Origin: Phytopythium helicoides
Taxonomy: Eukaryota; Oomycota; Peronosporomycetes; Pythiales; Pythiaceae
Assembly (NCBI GenBank): GCA_024867545.1
Contig: JANFNE010000007.1
Span: 1,364,001-1,428,000 of the forward strand
DNA: 64,000 bases
Direction of reading: 5' to 3'
The notes below the pieces were generated by a model that worked only from the letters and a program-made list of their open reading frames with translations, ran no database searches and was not told where the DNA came from. The translations under genes and the position numbers were made by a program. Shown here piece after piece: positions 22,157 through 32,576 of this stretch (within the stretch, counting starts at the first letter, position 1; each line of letters opens with the position of its first letter).

Positions 22157-22538
22157 TCAGGCGATAAAGCACGCAATGGACCACACGTAGCCGAAGGGCG
22201 GCAAGAATCTGAGCGAGGTGACCAAGAAGGTCAGTTCTGGACGTGCGTGGCGAGTCGCTGAGACAGCTTTTTCCAGGTCTTCACGCCGGTCGACATGTTC
22301 TCCACCTATTGATGTGATCACGTACTTTGGTGGGACCTTGGCCAGCACCGAGTGATTGGATATGGTTGGCGCACAACACGATATCGGGTACAAGATTGAC
22401 TGCCATGTTCTCGTCCGACGCGCTGGCGCCGTCTCCCTCGCTGTTGCGCACGACCGACACCTCTTTGACACAAGACTGCGAGCTTAGGTAGAGGCTGCCG
22501 AATATCCTCAATCTCCAGGAGATTGTGGCCACCAGCAC
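22157..22538 (-). pseudogene. PDZ-domain gene remnant
   Basis: Two overlapping minus-strand frames give NLVPDIVLCANHIQSL and then, after a frame change, VPPKYVITSIGGEHVDRRED with a following helix and strand. The second piece looks like the C-terminal half of a PDZ domain, as in HtrA/Deg-type or tail-specific proteases. No start codon, protease triad or upstream exons are visible, so I read it as a fragment of a decayed gene. Confidence 0.35.
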
Positions 22539-23394
22539 GCACTTCTGTTGTACTCGGGTTTCACACGCTCTGAGTTCGACGTGTGGAAGATAGAAAGAGT
22601 AGCGTGTGGAGATGCGGCTGTTACGGGAGTGAGAGCGTTAGACGACAGAGCCATGGCTCGCGGCGAATAACAGCGAGTTGGAGGTATCAATGGATGTGGC
22701 GGACGGAGGAGCAGGCACGCGGAATGGCGCTTGAAAGGCGGCGCTGGTGCTCGGATCGAATAAGTATAAAAGCTCGAGTTGGAGGAGACTGAGTAGGTGG
22801 TGGAGCAAATCGCAGGCGTAAATCAAGGCACAAGGGCTAACAGAGCCCCGCAGATGACTCAGTGTTGAGTGAAGAAAGGGATAAGCGCTTAACGAATAAA
22901 GGCGACCTGGAAGTGGCAGAACGCACGTGGTAGACCGAAGCATCTGCTGCAACTCTGGCACACCGCCCACTCATCGATAGCCACTTGCTTCACAGAATCC
23001 ACATCTTCGATTTCCTCTTTGATGGAGGATTCACGGCGCTGATCACCAATACGCTGTGAGCTCGTGTGCTTGGGCTTTCAAAGAATCCGCATGAGGGTAA
23101 GTTCAGGTGATAACACCAGGAGGGGATTGAGCTCTATAACGATTGACAGTTGATTTCCAGCGCTGGCGTGTAGCTCTGGTAATCAACCAACTTGTTTTGA
23201 ACTCCATCTTTGCCACTTAGATGGTGCTTGGGCAACTTGAAGATTGCCATCACCACTAGATGACACTAGCGTACTTATAGGTCGATTGTGCGTTTCTGGC
23301 GAAATCCTCGGTGCTCGCGCATCCAGCTCATAGCGCTCAGTTTGGTCGGAAATCAATCGTTCAGATTCTCGCGGAGCTCAAGTTGAGCCCAACA

Positions 23395-23415
23395 ACTCAT
23401 TCTCCAACTTTCCAA
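23395..23415 (+). promoter_or_regulatory. Oomycete initiator + FPR core promoter
   Basis: ACTCATTCTCCAACTTTCC matches the oomycete consensus GCTCATTYYNCAWTTT at about 14 of 16 positions and lies about 50-65 bases before the ATG of the small secreted protein. Confidence 0.65.
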
Positions 23416-23459
23416 GCCTCGCATAACAAGAACAACAACTTCCTCACTAACGCACCACC

Positions 23460-23624
23460 ATGAACTTCCGTGTCATTGCCCGCGCCTTTGCTGCCACGAC
23501 CATGCTCCTCATTGCCGCCATGGCTCCCAACAACCTCGTTGCTGCCGAGGACTCAGCTGTTGCGGTCGTACAGGAGACTGACGCGTCCCAGGGCAACTAC
23601 ACGCTTGAGCGATGCTGCCTCTAA
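23460..23624 (+). CDS. 54-residue secreted peptide
   Basis: ATG at 23460 encodes MNFRVIARAFAATTMLLIAAM followed by APNNLVAAED, a strong signal peptide with a plausible cleavage site after VAA. The mature part is only about 25 residues and ends in a Cys pair (LERCCL). The next frame continues in a protein-like way (SDAASKQLSILETVHEVST) to 23667. One indel could therefore have shortened a longer secreted protein, or the peptide may be real as it stands. A strong core promoter precedes it. There is no RxLR motif. Confidence 0.55.
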   Translation: MNFRVIARAFAATTMLLIAAMAPNNLVAAEDSAVAVVQETDASQGNYTLERCCL

Positions 23625-23748
23625 GCAGCTCTCCATTCTCGAAACAGTACACGAGGTATCGACCTAGTGTGCTTCTGACGTAGCAACAAGAGCCTCCTCA
23701 TGACTGTAGTTCAATACAAACACGACCCTGTTGAGCTACCAATTCATC

Positions 23749-24250
23749 TCAGTCTAAGCTACTCATCCTGTACGACACCTCTGAAACCCTCGAAAGCTGC
23801 TCGCTGAATGCTTTGCTCATGCTCAGCGAAACGGAGGGAATGGCCTTGAACTGGATCAAGAGAATTGGAGCTTGTAGCAAGCCTAGGTTGCGTTGTGCCC
23901 ATGCAGCAAGCTGTTGATGAGTCATCCGCTTTCCTTCGCGGAGGTCGAACTCGAAAATGGTCTTTTTGTCCCCAATGTTGAGCCCGATCCACTGTGGCTG
24001 CTTGGACAGTTCAATGTCAGATTCGCCTGACTTAAACTCCTCGCGCTCATGAGAAGCTAGTACCATGAGAAGCTGGTGGTTGTGGTGGCGGTCTAACTGA
24101 CGCCAAGGTACCCGAACGGATCTCACCTTGCCTCAACCGGAGGCTTACTAAGCAGCCTGGAACCACAATTTCTGCGCACGAGTTGGCCAGCGGCGACGGG
24201 ACCACGTTCACCGTTGCCATTGCGTGCTCGCTCTCGGGGGATCGATTCAT
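23749..24250 (-). pseudogene. Pogo/CENP-B-type transposase N-terminal remnant
   Basis: The frame 24126-23749 contains KKTIFEFDLREGKRMTHQQL and AAWAQRNLGLLQAP, which match the CENP-B/pogo N-terminal helix-turn-helix (…QLAxWAxxxFxLxxAPSxxTIS). After AP the sequence shifts frame; another frame carries HSLRFAEHEQSIQRAAFEGF. Neither the second HTH nor the DDE catalytic core is present. This is a broken fragment of a Tc1/mariner-superfamily element. Confidence 0.5.
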
Positions 24251-24884
24251 GGGAGCCCGCCTCCCTATTTGATGGGATCCGTTAGCAGCTTGACGAAACT
24301 GCTTGTACGCGATTTAGCTACTACACCAGCAGCAGCACGGCACGATTGATTGTGTTTTGCTTTCGGATGGATGATGGATTCGTTAGTTAGAATTTGCTCC
24401 TGAGAGTCTCAATAGCTTCTCCCAGTTCTTCAATCCAGCTGACATTTCCTCCTCCAGGGAGAGCCATAGCACCGGCGGAAAATACTTCACAGCCGAATCC
24501 TCATTTGAAAATGGTTTTCGCCCGCTAATTTACCCACAGGCGTGTAGGCAATGGCCAAGGTTGAAGGACAGCTCAATAAGGAATGGATGCAAGGGGCTAT
24601 GAGGGAATCCCACTCGTATCATTTGTGATATGTATACCTGACAGTAGCTGGACGCAATGGGGACTCGCGCTGCAGAGTGAGCGATGAACATCACTTGGCA
24701 AGACCCGGCCTCGGAAGTGGTGGGCGTTGCTTTCCTTTGAGTCCCAGGCGCTGGGAGTTACCGAAGCTAGTTGAGCTCAAACTAATCGCTGCTGGGTAAG
24801 GAGACCGCAACCACACACAGTTCGCGCTGTGTTCAGACGTCATCTACAAGCAGAGCCAGCTCACCACCTAGCCGCTTGACAAGT
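24251..24884. other. 5' flank of the ankyrin-kinase gene
   Basis: No coding signal over about 630 bases, which presumably include the promoter and 5' UTR of the next gene. I see no clear initiator match. Confidence 0.35.
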
Positions 24885-27800
24885 ATGGAGAGCGATGCGG
24901 AAAGGTTGGCGAAACTAGCTTTCACAGCTGCAGCTGCCGGCGACCTAGCCGGCATAAGAGCGTTGATCGAAGGCGGGGTGGAAGTGGACGCTGTGAACAA
25001 CGATGGCTGGACGATGCTGATGTTCGCGGCGGATAACGGCGAGTTTGAGATGGTCAAGTATTTGGTGGACCAAGGTGCAGAGGTGAACGCTATTAGCAAG
25101 AATGGATGGACGCCAGTTATGCATGCAGCCCTCAACGGGAGTCTGGGTTTAGTGAAGTATTTGGAGGATCAGGGAGCCGACATAAAAGCTGTCAGCAAAG
25201 AGGGGTCTACGCTTCTGATGCACGCAACTTCCAATGGCAACACAGAGGTGGTGATACATTTACTGGACCAAGGTGCGGACGCGAATGTTTTCAATGAGAG
25301 CGGGTGGACACCACTCGCATTCGCATCCCAAGATGGGAACATGGACATTGTCAAAAAATTGGTTGAAAACGGCGCGGACGTAAGCGCTACAATCAACGAT
25401 GGGTCGACCCCCGTCATAATTGCAGCAACGAACGGCAATCTGGAGGTGGTCAAGTACTTGGAGGCTCGGGGAGCAGATCTGAGCGCTGTTGACAAGTATG
25501 GATCGACGACATTGATGCTTGCTGCTATTGATGGTGAGCTGGAAGTAATCAAATACTTGGTGGATCGAGGTGCGAATATGAACGCTGCCAACAAATTTGG
25601 GTCCACGGCGTTGCTGCTTGCAGCACTCAACGGCAAGTTGGAAGTAGTCAAGTACCTGGTGGACCGAGGTGCGGACATGAACGCTATCAACAAAGGAGGG
25701 ATGACAGCAATGGAAGACGTGGACGTGGATATTGTGAAGGTTTTGATCGATCGGGGAGCAGACATCGATTCTACTGACAATCATAAATGGACGCTACTCA
25801 TGAAGGCCGCCTGGAGTGGTAAACTGGAGAAGGTGAAACAATGGGTGAATCTAGGTGCCAATGTCAAGGCAGTTGATAAGAATGGAAATACCCCGTTCAT
25901 GCTTGCGGCATCAAAAGGAGCGCTGGAGGTGGTGAAATACTTCGCGGAACAAGGTCTAGTTGATGACGATGTGAACAAGGATGTATCAACTCCGTTAATC
26001 AAAGCGGCGTCAAGCGGAAACTGGGAGGTTGTGAAATGTTTAGTGGACCGAGGCGCGGATGTAAATGCTGTGAATAAGTATGGGTTGACTCCTTTGGCAC
26101 ATGCCGCGGATCGCGGTGCATGGAATATGGTGGAGTATTTGGTCGACCAAGGAGCAAACGTCGAAGCTGTTTGTGATAATGGATCGACACCGCTGATTCT
26201 TGCTGCCAAGAGTTGTGAATGGGCGACAGTGAAATATCTGGTTGATCTAGGCGCAGACGTGAATGCTACGGACAACAATGGATGGTCGGCATTGTCACAT
26301 GTCGTTGAAAAGGGCGAATTGGAGGTGGCGAGGTTCTTGACAGAGCGAGGTGCGAATGTAGAGTGCATGGGAAAGGTCGGAAAGACTCCACTGGTATATG
26401 CGGTGGTTCAAGGCAACTTGGAGATAGTGAAGTGTTTGGTGAACCTTGGTGCAGACGTGAACACTACAGACAGCAACAAAAAAACTCCCTTGATGATATC
26501 GACCTCGAGAGGAGACTTGGATGTGGTGAAGTTTTTGGTGGAGAGTGGCGCCAGTTTGAATGTTGTGGATGAAGACGGATCGACGCCATTGATGATAGCA
26601 ACGTGGAATGACGAGCTGGAGGTGCTTAAGTACTTGGTGGAGCAAGGGGCAGATATTCACACTGTGGATAACGATGAGTCATCATTGCTGATGATTGCCG
26701 CAATCAAAGGAAAATTGAACGTTGTGAAGTACTTGGTGGAACTAGGCACGAATGTGAATGGTGTTGACAAGACGGGAATGACACCGGTGGCGTATGCAGC
26801 CTCGAAAGGGAAATGGGATGTCGTGAGATATTTGGTGGACCAAGGTGCGGTTATTGAGACGGACGAGAAACAAGGAATTCCTGCTCTAGCTCACGCTGCA
26901 AATTATGGTAACATCGAGATGATAGAGTACTTGGTGGACCACGGTGCAGATGTGAATGTTGTGGACGAGTACGGAATGACACCACTACTATACACTGTGG
27001 GGATGGGAAAGCGAAGAAGGCGTACATGGGTTCCTGGGGTGGAACCATCGACCAAACTAGAGATTGCAAAGTTTCTTCTGGCCCGAGGTGCGGACGTGAA
27101 CGCTGCCAACAATGATGGAGTAGTAGCACTTGCTCATGCAGCGTCTGAAGGAGATTTGGACATGGTAAAGTGCTTGGTGGATCACGGTGCAAATGTGAAT
27201 GAAGCCGTTGAATACGAAGATACTTCCCTGATGCGTGCAGCAATCCGTGGACATGTCGAGGTAGTGAAATTTTTGTTGGATCGAGGCGCAAACTTGGATG
27301 CTGTGAATGATGAAGGGAGTACGGCGCTCGCTAAATCAGCTTGGAACTTCAAATGGGACATGGTGACGTATTTGGTTGACGCCGGCGCAAATGTGAACAC
27401 CGTGAACAAGCATGGGATACCACCACTAGCGTTTGTGACGGAATATGGTGAATTGGAGATGGTGAAGTACTTGGTAAATCGAGGTGCCGACGTGAACACT
27501 TTCAGTGGAGATTGTTGGACACCGCTCATGTGTGCAAGTAAGCGTGGTGTGCTGGAGATAGCTGTATATTTGGTGAATCAAGGTGCAAATGTAAACGCTG
27601 TTGGAAAGGACGGGAAAACTTCATTGATTATAGCGACGATACACAACAATTTTGAAATCGTCAAGTATTTGTTGAACCAAGGTGCAGATGCAAATGTTGT
27701 GGACAACGGTGGAAAGACTGCGCTCATATATGCAGCGTCAAACGGCAATCATGAAGTCGTCACATATTTGGTGGACTCCAGCGCAGATGTGAATACTGCA

Positions 27801-30800
27801 GACCAGGATGGGATGACGCCTCTGTTGCACGCTGTGAATAAAGGAGATACGAAGACAGTGGTTTGCTTAGTAGACCGAGGCGCTGATTGCAATGCTGTGG
27901 ACAAAGATGGAGTAACTCCACTGATACTAGCAGCGAAGGCGTGGAACAAGTTGGAGGAGATAGAGTATTTGGTGTCGCACGGTGCAAACTTGGCTTCCGT
28001 CGACTGTGATGGGAAGACCTCACTCGCATTTGCGGTGGACACAGGTAATGGCGAGGTGGTAAAGTATTTGATTGATCAAGGCGCAGACCCGAACACGGTG
28101 GACAATGAAGGAATGACTTCACTAATGCGTGCGGTGGCGGGTGGAAATTTTGAGATAGTGAAGTTTCTGGTTAGCCGAGATGCAGATGTGAGCCTCAAGA
28201 CAACAAAAGGACAAACAGCAGCATATCAAGCGATGAAGCACGGCTTTATCGAGATCCGAGACTTTCTGCTTCCGTATATCCAAAAGACTGGGGCCAATGA
28301 CGACATGGGGATTGACAATTTGGCAAATGTGGACACGTCCACAGGATCTCTGAACTCCTTCATAGCGTCAAGGAGCTGGACAATCTCTCCATTCGACATT
28401 GCGTTGGTCAGGCGTGATGACACCAAGACAATCGGAGGAGAATATTGCGCCAAATGGATGGAAGCTGATGTTGTTGTCAAATTGTTCGCACCTGGTGCTT
28501 CAGCCTCGACGTTTGAGGACGAGGTCACCACGTGGCATCAATTGCGGCATCCAAACATCATCAAGCTGTACGGAGCATGCAATGTTGGTCACTCATTTTT
28601 TGTGTTGGAGAATTCAACCAATGGCTCTGTGGTCGAGTTTCTTGCCGAATGCAAGAGGAAAGGATTGAGACGGATGCCGTGGAAGTTTATGTACGAAGCG
28701 GCACTAGGCCTCGCATACTTGCACGAGCGGGGCATTGTGCATGGTAATTTGCGCAGCAGCAACATTTTGGTCGGAAGTGACGGTGTGGCGAAGTTGGCTG
28801 ATTTTGGTGTCGCAATGACATCATCAAGAGCTATTGGATCAGCAACAACGAATCCGAGTAGTTTTGGCTCGATTCGTTGGCAAGCTCCGGAGCAAATGGA
28901 TGGCGGAGCACCTTCTTTTGCGGCAGACATTTATTCTTTCGGCTTGTGTGTATTGGAGGCTGTGACTGGACGAGAACCATGGGAAGGAGATAACGACTGG
29001 AATATCACCCGTCACAAAAAGGAATGGAATCTCGTAACTAACCCTGCATCTTCATCTTCGGATAGCGGCCGCCTCGATGTAGACACTCGCCGTCTGATAC
29101 CTCAAATATGCGCGAAACAACCAAACGAACGCTTGGCAGCCACTGCAGTTGCTCAGCGCCTCGAACAGCTTGCTGCGAAGGAGGCAAAACTGCACAAAAA
29201 CTCACTACCAAAGACTAGAGGCGCAGAGATAGATGCTACCGAGTATAACTCTGGAGCACTTACTCGACTCTCAGCTTCCATCCGAGATACTTTAACATCT
29301 GAGCGCACACAGAGCCCAACACATGAGCTTATTATGCAAGAGATTGATGCAATTCACGAACAACTCTTACATGCACGTAAACCATTGCATGTTCTCGAAG
29401 CTTATCACTCGCTCCTCGTCGACTTGAATGCTATTCTCCAATCTGGGTCTCTGCAAAATAGAGTGGCAGCACTGACTGCGACTCGAACGACAACCACCAA
29501 TTTGACAGTTTTTCGACGTCGCGTGAACGATTTGTGGATGATGATCGATGAATCTCGAGTCGGCGAGGACCAAGAGCGATGGAACTCGTTGCGCTCGAAG
29601 CAACTTGAGTTGTTTGTTTCAGAAGTGTCGGAAACGGTGACTGTTCTCGGTGAGCTGAACGACGAAGCTACTCGGTCCGAGTTTGTTGCGTTGTTGAAAT
29701 CGGAGATCGACAGGCATGACTTCGAGTACACTGATGAGCAACTCGCGGTGATGAAGAAGGCATACGATGATTGCTGCCGCGGTGAGTGGGCGAAATCTGT
29801 GGCAACAACTCCCGTGTGGTTTTTGCCATGGCGTGAGCTAGTGATCGATAGGATGAAGAAGATTGGCGAAGGCGGGTTCGGGGACGTGTATCTCGCGAAA
29901 TGGTTGGACTCGGAAGTGGTCGTAAAAGAAGTGAAGTCGCTCGGCCTGACCAACAACAACAGTGACAACTCGATGGCTTCCACATGGCTTGACAGTGCAT
30001 CTCAATGGTCAACGAGTATTTCTGGTGATACAACCAATGACAGTCTGGCCTCGCGAAAGGCTCTCCGCGCGATGTTTGAGCAAGAAGTGAACGTGTGGTT
30101 TGCACTGAGTCATCCGCATGTGGTGCGTCTCTTTGGCGCGTGTCATATCGGGACACCGTTTTTCGCGTGCGAGTATGCTGACGGTGGGTCACTCGACAAG
30201 TATTTGCGAAAGCATCCGGACGAGATTTGGATCAAGCTGCTTGAGGCTGCTCTCGGCGTGCAATATTTGCAATCACGTAACATCGTCCATGGGGATCTAA
30301 AGTGCAACAACATTATGGTGGGAGCTGATGGGAAGGCGAAGGTGACTGACTTTGGCTTGAGTTCGTTTGAAGAGGCGGATGCTTCAAACGATTTGAAGAT
30401 GAGCGGTGCTTGGCAGTGGGTCGCACCAGAATGTATCGAGCATGGCGCAATGAAGCGGTCATTTGCGTCGGATGTGTACTCGCTTGGGATGTGCATCGTG
30501 GAAGCCCTTCGGGTGGTGGAGTGCGTCAAGCGGGGTACGGTGGACGGTGATGGAGCGCCGCCGTTACCGTGGGGGAGCTTCGATAATGCCACAGTTAAGC
30601 ACTATGTGTCTCGACAAAAGTTGCCACGGCGCCCCCAATTGTGCACAGACGAGCAGTGGCAGCTAATTGAGCGAATGTGCTCTCACGACCCTGCAGATCG
30701 AATCTCGATTTTAACTGTGGTGGACGAGCTAGATGCTCTTACGCATCGTGAAGCGGGTCGAGACGCTGAAGCCGCGGAGCCTGAATGTGAATTACAGGAG

Positions 30801-31226
30801 ACGGAGTCGTCACTGGTAGAAGGCATCGTTGAGATGGAGAACAAGTGCCGCCAGCTGCTCGGTAGTGCAAGCTCGCATGATCGGAAGGTGCTGTGCAGAA
30901 TTTACGAGCTGCTGTGGACCCGACTGGGGCAATTGACTACTGCTAGAGAGAAAGGTGCAGCATGTGTTGAAGACACCAAGAGTCTGAGTCCGCTCGTGAC
31001 ACGATCTCGAGAGAGTATGAGGATGCTCGAGAAGCAGAACGGTGCATGTACGCTGGTCGCATTCACAGAGACGGCTTTCAGAGGGTATACGTTACACCGA
31101 GATCTCGACAAGGTGATCGCAGCGAAGCGATGGCAGGCGGAAGAGGACACTCACCGGTGGAGAGATCGATGCTGGGAGCTACTGACTGTGCAAGTTGTAC
31201 CTACTAGTGTAGGATTTGAAAGATGA
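24885..31226 (+). CDS. Giant ankyrin-repeat protein with tandem pseudokinase and TKL kinase domains
   Basis: The first ATG is at 24885 (a TTG lies three codons upstream). The 2,113-residue intronless frame starts with about 33 near-canonical 33-residue ankyrin repeats (residues 13-1127; DGxTPLxxAA…VKYLVDxGADVNAV). A basic insert, KRRRR at 709-713, interrupts one repeat. Kinase domain 1 (about 1168-1415) keeps a beta-3 Lys (K1199) and DFG (D1306) but has no glycine loop, and the catalytic Asp is Asn (HGNLRSSN, N1288): a predicted pseudokinase. After a helical linker, kinase 2 (about 1657-1980) has GEGGFG at 1661-1666, K1681, HGDLKCNN with D1804, and D1822 in DFG; it should be active and belongs to the TKL group. 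A helical tail follows. This is probably a cytosolic signalling hub in which ankyrins bind targets and domain 1 regulates domain 2. Confidence 0.9.
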   Translation: MESDAERLAKLAFTAAAAGDLAGIRALIEGGVEVDAVNNDGWTMLMFAADNGEFEMVKYLVDQGAEVNAISKNGWTPVMHAALNGSLGLVKYLEDQGADIKAVSKEGSTLLMHATSNGNTEVVIHLLDQGADANVFNESGWTPLAFASQDGNMDIVKKLVENGADVSATINDGSTPVIIAATNGNLEVVKYLEARGADLSAVDKYGSTTLMLAAIDGELEVIKYLVDRGANMNAANKFGSTALLLAALNGKLEVVKYLVDRGADMNAINKGGMTAMEDVDVDIVKVLIDRGADIDSTDNHKWTLLMKAAWSGKLEKVKQWVNLGANVKAVDKNGNTPFMLAASKGALEVVKYFAEQGLVDDDVNKDVSTPLIKAASSGNWEVVKCLVDRGADVNAVNKYGLTPLAHAADRGAWNMVEYLVDQGANVEAVCDNGSTPLILAAKSCEWATVKYLVDLGADVNATDNNGWSALSHVVEKGELEVARFLTERGANVECMGKVGKTPLVYAVVQGNLEIVKCLVNLGADVNTTDSNKKTPLMISTSRGDLDVVKFLVESGASLNVVDEDGSTPLMIATWNDELEVLKYLVEQGADIHTVDNDESSLLMIAAIKGKLNVVKYLVELGTNVNGVDKTGMTPVAYAASKGKWDVVRYLVDQGAVIETDEKQGIPALAHAANYGNIEMIEYLVDHGADVNVVDEYGMTPLLYTVGMGKRRRRTWVPGVEPSTKLEIAKFLLARGADVNAANNDGVVALAHAASEGDLDMVKCLVDHGANVNEAVEYEDTSLMRAAIRGHVEVVKFLLDRGANLDAVNDEGSTALAKSAWNFKWDMVTYLVDAGANVNTVNKHGIPPLAFVTEYGELEMVKYLVNRGADVNTFSGDCWTPLMCASKRGVLEIAVYLVNQGANVNAVGKDGKTSLIIATIHNNFEIVKYLLNQGADANVVDNGGKTALIYAASNGNHEVVTYLVDSSADVNTADQDGMTPLLHAVNKGDTKTVVCLVDRGADCNAVDKDGVTPLILAAKAWNKLEEIEYLVSHGANLASVDCDGKTSLAFAVDTGNGEVVKYLIDQGADPNTVDNEGMTSLMRAVAGGNFEIVKFLVSRDADVSLKTTKGQTAAYQAMKHGFIEIRDFLLPYIQKTGANDDMGIDNLANVDTSTGSLNSFIASRSWTISPFDIALVRRDDTKTIGGEYCAKWMEADVVVKLFAPGASASTFEDEVTTWHQLRHPNIIKLYGACNVGHSFFVLENSTNGSVVEFLAECKRKGLRRMPWKFMYEAALGLAYLHERGIVHGNLRSSNILVGSDGVAKLADFGVAMTSSRAIGSATTNPSSFGSIRWQAPEQMDGGAPSFAADIYSFGLCVLEAVTGREPWEGDNDWNITRHKKEWNLVTNPASSSSDSGRLDVDTRRLIPQICAKQPNERLAATAVAQRLEQLAAKEAKLHKNSLPKTRGAEIDATEYNSGALTRLSASIRDTLTSERTQSPTHELIMQEIDAIHEQLLHARKPLHVLEAYHSLLVDLNAILQSGSLQNRVAALTATRTTTTNLTVFRRRVNDLWMMIDESRVGEDQERWNSLRSKQLELFVSEVSETVTVLGELNDEATRSEFVALLKSEIDRHDFEYTDEQLAVMKKAYDDCCRGEWAKSVATTPVWFLPWRELVIDRMKKIGEGGFGDVYLAKWLDSEVVVKEVKSLGLTNNNSDNSMASTWLDSASQWSTSISGDTTNDSLASRKALRAMFEQEVNVWFALSHPHVVRLFGACHIGTPFFACEYADGGSLDKYLRKHPDEIWIKLLEAALGVQYLQSRNIVHGDLKCNNIMVGADGKAKVTDFGLSSFEEADASNDLKMSGAWQWVAPECIEHGAMKRSFASDVYSLGMCIVEALRVVECVKRGTVDGDGAPPLPWGSFDNATVKHYVSRQKLPRRPQLCTDEQWQLIERMCSHDPADRISILTVVDELDALTHREAGRDAEAAEPECELQETESSLVEGIVEMENKCRQLLGSASSHDRKVLCRIYELLWTRLGQLTTAREKGAACVEDTKSLSPLVTRSRESMRMLEKQNGACTLVAFTETAFRGYTLHRDLDKVIAAKRWQAEEDTHRWRDRCWELLTVQVVPTSVGFER

Positions 31227-31401
31227 TCAATAGGTGAACCCATGAATCCACCAACTTCAAGTACGTAGCGGGCGGATGGCTACATTGGATAGCCGCATGA
31301 CCATCGCATCAAATTCAAAAGTGTGTGCATCTCTCGTTGTATTAGTTATCGCAGCGCAACGGGAGCATATAAAATGGCGGCTCCGATCAACAGACTGGCG
31401 T

Positions 31402-32576
31402 TTACTGGTTCTTGCACTCGGGTGGCTGCTCCGTGGAAGCGGCACCGCCCTCGCCGAGCGCGGGGAACTTCTTGCGGCCGCGGCGGGGCTTGGGGGCGTC
31501 GTCGTCGTCTGACTCGTCCGACTCATCCTCGTAGTCCTCGTCCTCCTCCGGGTCGTAGTCCGAGTCGTCATCCTCGACAGCCTCGCCCGTGAACCACAGC
31601 AGTGCCTGGGGGATGATGGTCTCGTGGATGGTGAAGCCGATCTCGAAATCGCCGCTCAGCTGGCGCATGATCATGTCGGCCTGCATTTGGTGAGAATTCG
31701 TTGTTAGTACGATGATCACATGGTATACAGCCACAATTGATAACGTACGTCCTCGTCGTCTTCCTCAGAGGGCATGTCGACCGGGGTGAAGAACTGGAAG
31801 AAGCTGTCGCAGGGCTCGGTGCGGTTGACAACGCGCGTCTCGCCACGAGCGCCCTTGGCGCGCTGCTTGACCTTCTTGGTGATCTCGCAGAGGTTCTTGC
31901 CGTCCTTCCACTCAATGACGGTGCCCGCGACGTTGCGCAGCACGGCCTCGCCCGAGTCGGATGCGTCGCCGATGTCGTACTCCTTGGTGAGCACCTTGTT
32001 GGTGAAGTAAGGGTTCTCTGCGAACTCGAACTCGAGCTTGAACCCGTTGTCCTCCTCGTGGCTCGTGGAGCGCACGTCCGTGAGGAACTCAAAGGCGGGC
32101 AGGTCGCGCTCGTGGATGAGGTCGGCGAGCACCGAGTGGTTGGTCATGGCGCGCAGCCAGAACCCTGGCACGCCCTTGACAGCCGCGTCCTCCGGGGACG
32201 CGTCAGCGTCCTCTCCCTCTCCATTGATGACAGCGGGCACCTCCTTGGCGCCCGAGACGATCTCGGCGCGCTGCGCGTAGAAGGGCTGGTAGAGCTTCTC
32301 GTACTTGAGCTCGAGCGCCTTGCGCTCCTTCTCAAACTGCTCCTCGACCTCCGCCTGCGCCTCCTGCAGCTTGCGCAGCTCGGCCAGGCGCAGCTGCACC
32401 TTCTTGGGCAGCGAGGCCAGCAGGTCCTCCTCCTCCTCTTCTTCGTCGTCGGCGACCGCGAGCTGCGCCACGCCGGCCGCCGCCGCGTCCACCGGCTGGA
32501 ACCCGCGGCCGTCGCGGTTGTCGACCTCCACGACCAGCTCCGGGTCCGAGGGCGTCGCGGGCTGCTTGTCCGACAT
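31402..32576 (-). CDS. NAP1: Nucleosome assembly protein NAP1 (2 exons)
   Basis: Exons are 32576-31749 and 31680-31402, joined by a 68-base GT..AG intron that keeps the frame (368 residues). The N-terminal acidic run (DDEEEEEED) precedes the long dimerisation helix (EAQAEVEEQFEKERKALELKYEK…). The NAP core follows, with PGFWLRAMTNHSVLADLI, ENPYFTNKVLTKEY and SFFQFFTP. Exon 2 holds IIPQALLWFTGEAVEDDD and a highly acidic C-terminal tail, as expected for a chaperone of H2A-H2B dimers that shuttles between cytosol and nucleus. It is divergently arranged with a class I histone deacetylase about 510 bases away, so the two chromatin genes may share a promoter region. Confidence 0.93.

Larger units (their letters stand above)
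21238..23394. other. Intergenic region with gene fragments
   Basis: Apart from the two fragments listed separately (21934-22095 and 22157-22538), I see no gene here. Sequence composition falls from GC-rich near the kinase to AT-richer after about 21.45 kb. Confidence 0.35.
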
